NCBI GenBank assembly: GCA_050084515.1
Contig: CM114274.1
Coordinates: forward strand, 27,218,001 to 27,282,000
Length of the DNA stretch: 64,000 nucleotides
From: Blasia pusilla
Taxonomy: Eukaryota; Marchantiophyta; Marchantiopsida; Blasiales
Direction: 5' to 3'
Shown here: piece after piece, positions 46,081 to 54,713 of the stretch
Numbering within the stretch: the first letter of the stretch is position 1
How the letters are laid out: each line of letters begins with the position of its first letter
Made by a program: the position numbers and the translations under genes
The notes under the pieces: model-generated
Seen by the model: only the letters and a program-made list of their open reading frames with translations
Databases searched by the model: none
Told to the model about the DNA's origin: nothing

Positions 46081-47455
46081 ATGGCGACGTTTGTAGCATT
46101 TAGCAGTGCCATCACTTGGCCTAGTGATTTGATTGAGGGACATGTCCATGCAGAGGATACTCCCGTTCTTGACATTTCTATGGAGAAGAGTGTCATGATA
46201 GCCACATCAGTCCGTGGAGGAGAGGTGCCGCTCTGGGGCTCGATTGAGGAGCCTCAACGCTTAGCCACTAAACATGTGCAGACCGCGTGGAGCGAGATGC
46301 TTGCACCAGAGTGTGATGGGTCAGAGGAACCCCAAGTAGGCAAGAGTGCTACTATGACCCCTTTGGACACCACCCCAATTGTGTGGTGCATCCCAGAGAA
46401 GGGTATTCGGGTGTTGGATCTCTTTGGAGGGATCAACACTAGGTTAGCTACTGTCTTGCACGCTGGCATGCGCGTGTAGTAGTACCTGTATGTGGAGATT
46501 GATGATGTTACGAGGCGCGCTTCACCATGTGGCACTGTTACGCCTCCGTTTTCCCGACTTCTTATCTGCGTCCGCCATTCAGGGTTACCAGAGTTCCCTA
46601 TCGAGGGACATTTCATTGTTGGGGGCGCAGGACTTGGAGCGGGTAGGGACCATAGACTTGGTCATTTCTGGTTGGCCGTGTCAAGGCCAATCGAGTGCTG
46701 GACAAGATAGCGGGTTAGTTGACACTCGATCCTGGTTTTTTTGGAAGATGATGCGGATCTTGCGACATTTATATGATCATCAGCCTCGTTCTCCAGCATA
46801 CATTTTGGAGAATGTGCCAATTTTGGGCGATTCGAGGTCTCGCGTGATGACGAGTGAGCATCAGGTGTGCGCATCAATCGGCCCGACAGTGTTGTTAGAT
46901 GTGGCGAGTGTGGGTTCACGAGCACATCGCCCGCGTCTTTGGTGGACCAACTTGGTACCACTCGAGGTGTTACGGAGGGCATATGCGAGAGTGGAGCGCC
47001 CCTCCGATTTGTTGGTGGATTCTATATTGGATTCGGGCCGTCGATCATAGGCAGTGAGGCTAGATGATCAAGCGCCATTGACTGTGGTCAACAGGATTGG
47101 CAAGCCACGAGCAGCCTTTCCCACATTGGTGAGTTTTCCCGCTTCTTATGCATTCAAGGAGGCCATACCTGGTTTGGTTTGGGATGACCAAGTACAGAGG
47201 TTGGTGGAGCCCAACGCCAATGAGCGAGAGCGAGCGATGGGATTCCCCACAGGAGTGACGGCAGTACCGTCACTATCAGAGGCATCACGACCTCATGTCT
47301 TGGGTCAGGCAATGGACCTGAACTGCTTGACATGGATTTTCAGCTTAGGAGTAGCTGAGCAGCGTCGTTTGAGGACGCGACAGATCACAGCTGTTGCATT
47401 GGTGAGTCCCATGCCTATCGAGGCAGTTGAGGCAGCGGTTAGGGGTGAGACCTGA
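46081..47455 (+). pseudogene. DP1.4 C5 cytosine DNA methyltransferase domain
   Basis: A cytosine-5 DNA methyltransferase located between protease and RT. It starts with a conserved linker (IEGHVHAEDT.., GGEVPLWGS, AWSEM) and TTPIVW. Motif I is VLDLFGGI (46411-46434), the AdoMet-binding loop. Motif II/III is near YVE. Motif IV is VISGWPCQGQSSAG, with the catalytic Pro-Cys-Gln at 46676-46684. Motif VI is ILENVPILGD (ENV at 46808-46816). Motif VIII is RAHRPRLWWTNL, then a target-recognition stretch (VVNRIGKPRAAFPTLVSFP), motif IX (ERERAMGFPTGVTAV) and motif X (HVLGQAMDLNCLTWI). Gly-Trp-Pro-Cys, the GL.D.RS..FW block and motif IX GFP suggest the DNMT3/DRM-like group (inference). Defects: two stops at 46474-46479 replacing the Arg-Arg pair of DP2.1, a frame change there, and CAG to TAG at 47048. 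Confidence 0.9.
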
Positions 47456-47629
47456 GGAGATCGACACACCAGGGGTGATCGGGAGAGACAACCTTGGATT
47501 TCTTGGGATGTTTTGCAGGTATGCCAGGAGATGATAGCCACATCATCGAGTGTGGTTCTCGGTACCGCACGTGGAGATGAGAGTTCTATTGTCCGAGACG
47601 AGGTTGCACCATAGCAACCACCGACTCCC

Positions 47630-49024
47630 GTGTCGGAGAGTCCTACAGTAGTCACGATGGAGACTTGGGAGCCAGATATGGGCCCTAAGTTGATAGGAGG
47701 AGAGCGGCGCTGGATACACAAATTCCTTAGGAGTTATAGGAGCTATTTTTCATTTAGTATGCATGATTTGGGTACGCTGAAGGGTCCAAGGATCCGCATT
47801 GAGTTTCCGAGTGACACGCCGATCTTAAAGCGACCCTCTGTGTCTGATGACATGGAGAGGGCTCGTCTGAGTAGGAGCCAAGACTTGGTTGGAGGAGGAC
47901 TAGTGGAGATGTCGCATGGAGAGTATGCATCTGCCACTATCATGCCCGCCAAGAAGGATGTGCATGGCAACTGGACGGATAGGCGAATGTGTGGAGATTA
48001 CCGACCTATCAATCGGCAGAAAAAGTCCAATAGGTATGCCATGCCCACCCCTGAGGAGATCTTTGATGCGATTAGGCATGCAAAGGTCTTCAATTCATTG
48101 GATTTGCGAGCCGGATACCATCAGCTACCTATCAGATTGGAGGACAGGCAAAAGACGGCATTGTGAGGTATCCATCCTCACGGGAAGGATTGTTTGTACT
48201 AGTGGTGGTTCTTACCATTCGGGTTAAAGAACGCCCCGGCTAAGTTTCAGAGGGTCATGGATAGGATCTTGGCAGGTTTGGACTTTGCTAGGTATTATGT
48301 TGATGACATTGTAGTCTTTAGTGCCACGGTTGAGGAGCATGAGCGACATCTAGAGGAGGTGTTTCCACAATTGCAGTTACATGGGCTGAAGCTACATCAA
48401 GGCAAGTGCAAGTTCTTATACGACCAGATTGAGTACCTGGGTCATACAATATACCCTGGTGTGCAATAGACAAAGGTAGAGGCTATTTCACCCATTCCAT
48501 GCCCTACAGATGTGAGTTGAGTTCGTGCATTCATGGGATTGGCAAACTTCTATCAACGGTACGTCAAGGGTTTCAGTTCGATTGCGAAGCCACTAACTTT
48601 GATGACCAAGGTGGATTAGGAGTGGCACTAGGGGGATGAGCAAGAGAGAGCATTTCAGATGCTCAAGGATATATTGACGTTCGTGCCCATATTGAGGAGA
48701 CCGATCGGGGGGCATCCTTTCTAGTTGCATACCGATTGGAGCATGTTGGGGCTTGGAGCCGTGCTCACCTAGCACGACGATGATGGTAGAGAGTTCGTGG
48801 CGGCTTATGCTAGTCACTCGAACAACGCTGCAGAGGCAAAGTATAGCTTGTATTAGGGTGAGTGCTTGGCTGCAGTGTGGGCTGTCGCACATTGTAGATG
48901 TTATCTATTTGGAAATCCCTTTACCATCATTATTGATCATCAGCCACTTAAGTGGTTGATGGAGTCGGACAAGCTTACAGAGAAGCTTGCGAGGTGGGCT
49001 CTTTTGTTGTAGGAGTATGACTTC
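47630..49024 (+). pseudogene. DP1.4 reverse transcriptase and RNase H
   Basis: RT copies the element RNA and RNase H removes it. RT blocks: SQDLVGGGLVEMSHGEYASATIMPAKKD, RRMCGDYRPINRQ, EEIFDAIRHAKVFNSLDLRAGYHQLPIRLEDRQKTA, PFGLKNAPAKFQRVMDRI and the catalytic YVDD (about 48296-48307). Then GLKLHQGKCKFLYDQIEYLGHTIYPG, FMGLANFYQRYVKGFSSIAKPL and RNase H with DHQPLKWLMES. One reading frame runs throughout, but in-frame stops lie at 48164, 48200, 48467, 48518, 48617, 48629, 48722, 48770, 48854 and 49010, mostly where sister copies have Gln (CAG) or Trp. A 3-residue deletion (GGL) occurs near 48460. The clean frame with many transition-type stops suggests methylation-linked decay. Confidence 0.88.
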
Positions 49025-50440
49025 TAGGTGGTGCATAGACCTAGGACGCTCAACCAAGATGCAGATGGTTTGAGCCGTAACCTATGCCTGAGTCAAAGAG
49101 ATATGTCTGGAGCTCATTCGCATGGTGAGAGTGATGAGGAGTTGGTGCCAAGATGGCATGCGTCAGCCTATTTGGGCTTGTTGGCTATGGAGAGCCAGAT
49201 TGGTGAGACTTTGATGGCAAGGTCTGATCGAGAGTCCTTAGATCCAGAGGCCGGTGAGGAGACGATAGGTGGCCGAGATATTCACGACGATGGAGTGGTC
49301 TTGGAGTACCTGCGTACTCGCAGCGTCGCAAGCATAGTGGGTGCCAGAGAGCGGGATCAGATCCTACAGCGAGCCAGACGGTTCCGGTGGGAGGGCACAC
49401 ATGTGTTGCGAATGTGGGAGGATGGTAGAGTGATTGTAGTGCCTCATCCTTCGCAGAGAGCATGTTTGGTATGTCATGCCCACGAGGAGTTGGGTCATTT
49501 TGGAGTGAAGGGGACGTACAGCTTGCTCCAGATTCACTATTGGTGGCGAGGCATGCAGACTGACGTTCAACAATTTGTTGCCAGATGCATGGTGTGTGAT
49601 CGAGTGCGAGCATGGTTCAATGCTCCGACTCCACAATTGCATCCACTTCCAATCATGGGTTTAGGTTATAGATGGAGTTTGGATTTTGCAAGACCTTTGC
49701 CTTTGACGGAGCGCCATAGTCCTTATGTGTTGGTGATGGTCGAGCACTTCTCGAAGTGGATAGAGTTGCATTTTTGGTTGCATTGTCTGACAAAGCAAGT
49801 GAGGGAGTAGCATATGCCTTCCTAGATCGAGTGTTGAGTCATTACGGCGCACCAGCTGAGGTGTGGACAGACCAGGGTACAGAGTTCCGGGGGAAGGTTC
49901 AGGCCTTGTGTGGTCAGGCACTGATCGACCACCGCACTACTTCGCGAGATCATCCTGAGGCGGATGGACTAGCAGAGCGAGTTGTGCAAAAGGTGAAGAG
50001 AGGATTGCGCAAGTATGGCTTGCAAAGAGGTCACATAGGAGATTGGGACCTTCAGTTGCGGTGGTTGGCGATGGGATACAGATTCAGCGGGGAGGCATCC
50101 TTAGCGTCTTTCTCACCGTACTTGTTGCTTTATGGCCAAGAGCCAGATTTACCTGTGGGCATTTTTCGAGATGTTGGTGAGGTGTTGAACCTTGATGACC
50201 CTGATGTATGGATGCAAACATGTTCTCAGAGGGCTGAGTTGTTTCGGAGAGTGATGCCCATGGCATTAGAGAACTTGGCAATTGCGCAACATCGGCATAC
50301 GTTGAGGTATACGACTATTTGGGGAGGTCGTTATCGACCTACTATCCGGAGGTTTCATCAGGGAGACTGTCTACTTGCAGCAGGCCGCACCCACGACGTT
50401 GGATGTGACTGCAAGGCGCATCATCTTGAGAGTGCGTGAG
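49025..50440 (+). pseudogene. DP1.4 DDE integrase
   Basis: Starts after a TAG (49025-49027) that separates EYDF from VVHRPRTLNQDADGLSRN, a stop shared with DP1.2 and DP2.1. Zinc domain: HAHEELGHFG..WWRGM..CMVCDRV (49460-49610). Catalytic core: SLDFARPLPL (first Asp, about 49680), VWTDQGTEFRG (second Asp, about 49865) and the Glu in PEADGLAERVVQ (about 49970). The SH3-like C-terminal domain leads into the PHD finger. A single frameshift near 49780 splits it into two overlapping frames (49028-49810 and 49756-50439). It would insert the cDNA, and its D,D,E motif shows this is a retroviral-type integrase and not a tyrosine recombinase, which matters for the split-repeat ends. Confidence 0.88.
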
Positions 50441-50725
50441 GTTTTGCCATCCGGTATTCTCTTATTGGAGGGACGCGATGGTATGGTTTGGAAGGATCAT
50501 CTGTGTAACTTTGCGCCATGTCATCTTCCAAACATTGACGGTACACTTGATCCGAGCTTAGCAATAGTTCCTGCAGGCTTGCAGTGTATGTTGTGTGGTT
50601 CTGCCCATGGTGCAGCCACTATGCTAGTCTGTGATAGGTGTTCGAGAGGATGGCATATGGCATGTTTGACGCCACCTCTTAGTAGGGTTCCTCACGGACG
50701 ATGGACGTATCCCAGATGTACATAG
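50375..50725 (+). CDS. DP1.4 integrase C-terminal tail with PHD finger
   Basis: An SH3/GPY-like integrase tail (LDVTARRIILRVREVL, LLEGRDGMVWKDHLCNFAPCHLPN) is followed by a PHD zinc finger at 50583-50722: CMLC, LVCDRC, SRGWHMAC, GRWTYPRC. Ligand spacing is C-X2-C-X11-C-X2-C-X4-H-X2-C, with the conserved Trp two residues before ligand seven. Ligand seven is tyrosine here but cysteine in DP1.2 (MCPRC) and DP2.1 (VCPRC), so this copy is damaged. PHD fingers read the histone H3 tail (K4 state) in known proteins; binding here is inferred. The position, directly after the integrase, corresponds to the chromodomain of chromoviruses. The frame ends in TAG at 50723 and is followed by about 170 bp of 3' UTR. 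Confidence 0.85.
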   Translation: MQQAAPTTLDVTARRIILRVREVLPSGILLLEGRDGMVWKDHLCNFAPCHLPNIDGTLDPSLAIVPAGLQCMLCGSAHGAATMLVCDRCSRGWHMACLTPPLSRVPHGRWTYPRCT

Positions 50726-50895
50726 AGTAGGTAGTTCTATATTCCGAATTGTGTCTATGACATGGAAGACAAGCAGGCGACTAACGATGGAGCCACATGA
50801 GCACCCGGCCTTCTTGCTCTTAGCGTCCGAGAGATGTATGTAATGGTAGGTAGGGATAGATGGCTATCTGGAGTTAGAGGGACCTAACCACGAGC

Positions 50896-50905
50896 TAGGG
50901 GGGAG
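50896..50905 (+). promoter_or_regulatory. DP1.4 polypurine tract
   Basis: TAGGGGGGAG, directly before arm B, which starts ATTGGAGATATTTTGG. It is the plus-strand priming site by position and by conservation in DP1.2 and DP2.1. Confidence 0.7.
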
Positions 50906-51040
50906 ATTGGAGATATTTTGGTACTTCTTGTCTCGTTGTTTGGATGCCATGAGTTAGCATGGGATCTGTGATCGTGCGTGTTTGTGTGTGTGTTCCGTGA
51001 TAGCAATGTATGTTGTGTAGCGATGTGTATGCGCACGACA
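50906..51040 (+). repeat. DP1.4 arm B (3' terminal repeat)
   Basis: 135 bp, matching the reverse complement of the B arms of DP1.2 and ending GTATGCGCACGACA. No A2-B2 follows; unrelated AT-rich DNA begins at 51041. Confidence 0.8.
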
Positions 51041-53419
51041 CGATTCTTTAGCCAAATATTTTTGTCCTCACACAGGTTGTAAATGTTTTTAATTCAAGTT
51101 CATTTGATGTGACTCCCTCAAATTTATGAATCTTCTAAAATTTCTGAATTTTAATTTTCTTCTTATAATTAATTTAAAATTTTAAGAGAAATTTATTTCA
51201 ATTCTTAAATGTAAAATTAATGAGGATATCTAGATTCTAAATACTTAATCTCATTCTTTATTTTAGCTTAGTATAGGGTAAAATTAAAAAGAGCTTGGAG
51301 AGGCTTCGTGGACAAATCTCACAAATGGCATTCATTCATAAGCTCTCAAAGTGAGATAACAACTATAAAAAAAATGAAATAGTATTATATATACAACCTT
51401 CCACTAGTATAGAATATTTCACTCCATGTCGTTTATACCTAGATTGCACCTAAGTCTATTTCTTATGAAATTTTAATTTTTCTCAAAAAATATCGTAGCT
51501 TCCAAAATGTTCAAATATACCAAATAATAGTTAAAAGATATAATATGAAGATTTAAAAAATATGAAGTTGGATTTTAAATACGCATATCACACAAGCATC
51601 TCACTAATATGATTATTACTTGAAGAAGACAATCCAACTCACAATACTTCTATGCAACTTTTAGAAAGACTTTATATAATAAAAAAATGTATAAATGGAA
51701 GATATTCCAACAAGCATCCCAACAACTTCATGAAGAAACTCATGTTACTAGCATTATTTAGAAATAAGTCTCATTTTTTTGGCCTCCCCAATTATATTCT
51801 TAATTCCACCAAACTAAAAATGGCAACTATTGGGATGTTCTCCATAATATTATTACTTAAAAAAATTGAAGGAAATGGATATTCTTACACTTATCCCATA
51901 AGATACATAAAAAATGAATATTCTATTGTCTAAAGCACTTCCATATTGGAGCATTAAAATATTTTAGATTAAAATTTATTTTATTTTAAATAGAAAATTA
52001 AATACCGAGGGATATTCAAATTAATATTTGTATGTGGTGGATATTTCATACCATGAGATGAAGGCCATTTTGCTCAAATGCGTACCATTGCATTAGTTAA
52101 AGTCTTGACATGTTCTAAGGTATTTTATTTTATTTTCATACCAATACAATATATATGAAGGAATTTTATAAATTATGTTGAGATGTGGTAATCATTCGAT
52201 GGCAAGTATTAATCCTACCAAAGGGATACATAGCATCAGGCTTTATGCTACTATCCCTAGTTATAGTTGGAGTACTATTTTTTTTTTAGGTGTAAAGCTT
52301 TTAAATACAAATTATGGTAGCTTTGGACGAAATGTTTTAGATACAGTATGATGGGATTGTCAAGTTAATGTTAACATATTATAGTTATTTGCTAGCAAAT
52401 GGAAAACTTTCCGCCTTTTCCTTTTACAAACTTTGCAAGGAAATATTTAAATATGATATGAAAAGATTATAAAATTAATGTTCATGTGTTATAGTTATTT
52501 TCTAGCTAATGGAAACAATTCTTGCTTTCCCATATTATAACTATGGAAGAGGTTATTTAAATAGAGTACATAGAGACTCACAAAGAGACTCTAAACTTAA
52601 TGCTTCTAAAATAATGTATATGTTATAGGTATTTAATAGCTAATGGAACTCACTCCAATTCTCTTATACGATACCAAAGGCAAGTTGTTCTATTGGATAC
52701 ATTACTTAGAGTATTCATAATTTTTTAGGTATTAATTTTGCTAACCATTTATCGATTTGTGCAAGTCATCCTTGCGTAGGGGCCATGCTAATCTTCTCTA
52801 TATCGTGTTAATTTTGACCGATGTTCCCAAAGGCACATTCACTTCATGGAGGGATTCTTTAGAATAGGGGTAGATGTGGCAATTATTTAGTAGCAAATGA
52901 AAAGCATTCCACCTTTCTTATAACCTACCCTATGGAAGACATTCTAGTGTCGTATCCCAACTAAGGCTATGAACCACAACTATAGCCATTCTACTGTCCA
53001 ATCTTTTTCCAATCCCTTCATAATCTATTTGGCAATTGAAAATTGGAAAACATTCTAGCTAATTATTAAATGCATAATTAATTCTATGGAGTATTTCTAA
53101 TTTTTTGGGTTTAGTTTTTTTTCAATATAGCAAATACGGTATGTTGGGATTCTACACTTAGTGTTCACTTTGGGCAATAAGAATTGGAAAGCATTACAGC
53201 CTTTCCAAAAGATACCGAATGGAAGGCATTCGAGCTTTAGGGTACCAACGCCAACATAAAAAAAATATTGAGTTATATATTCGGAATGGGAAATATTCGA
53301 GCTTTCAATTATCAATTTAAGGGAAGGCATTCCAATATGGTCCATAAAATTGATGCTTTACAACATGATATTTTAGTGCCCCAAATTTAACCAAAAGTAA
53401 AGAGAGTGACTATCAGGGT
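51041..53419. repeat. AT-rich region with degenerate repeats
   Basis: From about 52200 a diverged repeat recurs, with TATAGTTATTT.CTAGC.AATGGAAA at 52381, 52492 and 52625 and variants near 52889, and TTGGAAAGCATTCC.GCCTTTCC-type blocks to 53400. The spacing is irregular, about 110-260 bp. The same blocks resume at 62606, on the other side of DP2.1, so DP2.1 inserted into this repeat. 51041-52200 is AT-rich without recognisable features; the frame at 51652-51933 has no domain. Confidence 0.55.
52738..52836 (-). pseudogene. U6 snRNA pseudogene
   Basis: The minus strand matches U6 snRNA nearly end to end without gaps, from GTGCCTTTGGGAACATCGGT through the ACAGAGA-type box (ATAGAGAAGATTAGCATGGC) and CCTACGCAAGGATGAC to the 3' end near 52738. 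About a dozen substitutions are visible. The catalytic core AGAGAAGATTAGCATGGCCCC is fully kept. Upstream (plus-strand right side) I see no plant USE element or TATA box at the required spacing, so it is probably a retrocopied pseudogene and not an active gene. Confidence 0.85.
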
Positions 53420-54002
53420 TGTCGTGCGAATCCACATCGTCATACAACATACATCGCTGACATACCATATTCACATACATACATAACATAGACGAGAGCA
53501 TCCACAAACACAAGTGTACCACAACTGAAATCCGTGAAAGACCTACTGTCATAAAACACGTATACAATCACATACAATCGAGCCAAACCCACTCCACGAT
53601 GGGAGAATCTAGGTCGAAGCTTGCGGGAAACACCATAGCCAAGAGCTCTACTCATTACCAAGCCTAACTCCCAACGCAACAGGCTCAACTCAAAGAACTG
53701 ACTGTTCTTTGAGTGCACTCCACCTTATATCCTCCAACCTAAGAGCGGGCCGTACTGGGAAAGTCACCCCCAACTGAGTAACCCCCAACCCTATGTATGA
53801 AACCGCATCTCTACCAAGCCACTGCGGTCCTACATAAGGAATGGCCTCTACTAGCACACTATACTCTACGACATAATCCATATGGTCATGACAGATGTCG
53901 TGCGAATCCACATCGTCATACAACATACATCGCTGACATACCATACTCACATACATACATAACATAGACAAGAGCATCCACAAACACAAGTGTACCACAA
54001 CT
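53420..54002 (-). repeat. DP2.1 terminal cluster: B2 (53420-53526), A2 (to 53893), GA, B1 (53896-54002)
   Basis: B2 and B1 are both 107 bp, from TGTCGTGCGAATCCACATCG to GTGTACCACAACT. A2 contains the 192-bp part shared with A1 (53702-53893) plus 175 bp (53527-53701) not found at the 5' end. A dinucleotide GA separates A2 from B1. A small inverted repeat (CTCAAAGAAC / GTTCTTTGAG) lies at 53689-53713, at the edge of the shared part. Confidence 0.88.
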
Positions 54003-54012
54003 CGCCCCCCTA
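54003..54012 (-). promoter_or_regulatory. DP2.1 polypurine tract
   Basis: Plus-strand CGCCCCCCTA reads TAGGGGGGCG on the element strand, directly before arm B1. Position and G-run are conserved with DP1. Confidence 0.65.
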
Positions 54013-54174
54013 ACTGATGGTTAGGTCCCTCTAACTCCCAGGTAGCCCTATACATCTACTACATGCTATACATCTTCTTGGGTGCCCGAATCACAAGGCC
54101 GGGTGCTAGGTTGCCCCATCGTTAGTCGCACATCTGTAATCCATATCATGCAAAGATCAAGTCATCTACCTCTC

Positions 54175-54648
54175 CTAAGTACATCGAGGACAAACCCACC
54201 TTCCAGTAGGAACAACATCCAAACGTGGAGTCAAACACATCATGTGCCAACCCCTAGAACACCGATCACACACCAACATACGAGCTGCGTTACCAGCAGA
54301 CCCACACAACATGCACCTCAAGCTAGCACAGATCATGGCTAAGCTTGGGTCAACAGTACCATCCACATTTGGAAGATGACATGGCGCACAATTACGCACA
54401 TGGTCCTTCCAAACAACTCCATCACGACCCTCCAACATGAGAACTCCAGAAGCTAACACCTCGCGCACTCGTAAAATAGTGCGGCTTGCCGTCACATCCA
54501 ACGTTGTCGGTGCAATCTGCTGCAAATAGACATAGTCCCCCACATGGAACCTACAAATCGATGGTCGATAACCTCCACCCCGAATGGTTGCATACCGCAA
54601 CGTATCCCTGTGTTGAGCAATGGCAAGATTCTCAAAGGCTGTTGGCAT
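54175..54648 (-). CDS. DP2.1 integrase C-terminal domain with intact PHD finger
   Basis: An uninterrupted 157-aa frame. Residues about 1-95 are the integrase C-terminal region: AFENLAIAQHRDTLRYATIRGGGYRP, GDYVYLQQIAP, TILRVREVLASGVLMLEGRDG, WKDHVRNCAPCHLPN. Residues about 110-157 are a complete canonical PHD finger: CMLC, LVCDRC, SRGWHMMC, GRWVCPRC, spacing C-X2-C-X11-C-X2-C-X4-H-X2-C-X14-C-X2-C, followed at once by the stop. In cells PHD fingers bind the H3 tail. Fused to an integrase tail it is expected to tether the pre-integration complex to nucleosomes with a given mark (inference). All eight ligands are kept, unlike DP1.1 and DP1.4. An upstream frame break separates it from the integrase core. 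Confidence 0.9.
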   Translation of the reverse strand: MPTAFENLAIAQHRDTLRYATIRGGGYRPSICRFHVGDYVYLQQIAPTTLDVTASRTILRVREVLASGVLMLEGRDGVVWKDHVRNCAPCHLPNVDGTVDPSLAMICASLRCMLCGSAGNAARMLVCDRCSRGWHMMCLTPRLDVVPTGRWVCPRCT

Positions 54649-54713
54649 AACTCTCCGAAAGAGCTCTGCCCGCTAAGAACACACTCTCATCCACATCTCT
54701 GGGTCATCAAGGT

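Larger units (their letters stand above)
41731..51040 (+). mobile_element. DP1.4: near-full-length DNMT/PHD Ty3 retrotransposon
   Basis: A 9.3-kb plus-strand element with all DP domains in order: arm A (41731-42055), leader, gag, zinc knuckle, protease, DNMT, RT, RNase H, integrase, PHD finger, polypurine tract and arm B (50906-51040). It starts TGTCACATCT and ends GCGCACGACA, the same termini as DP1.2. Only one A and one B arm are present, without the A2-B2 part seen in DP1.2 and DP2.1. The flanks GATCT and CGATT are not a convincing target duplication. The reading frame from the DNMT to mid-integrase is preserved but carries about a dozen stop codons, many of them CAG to TAG. It is therefore a dead copy that still shows the complete architecture. 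Confidence 0.88.

Noticed and set aside
46874-46960. Plus-strand frame RINRPDSVVRCGECGFTSTSPASLVDQ as a zinc protein
   Set aside because: It is out of frame within the DNMT coding region, which has clear homologues in DP2.1 and DP1.3.
53420-54002. Two adjacent complete LTRs from tandem insertion
   Set aside because: The B-A-B cluster has one polypurine tract, equal-length B arms and a constant 2-bp spacer shared with DP1.1 and DP1.2. A tandem insertion would add a full internal region or a target duplication between them.
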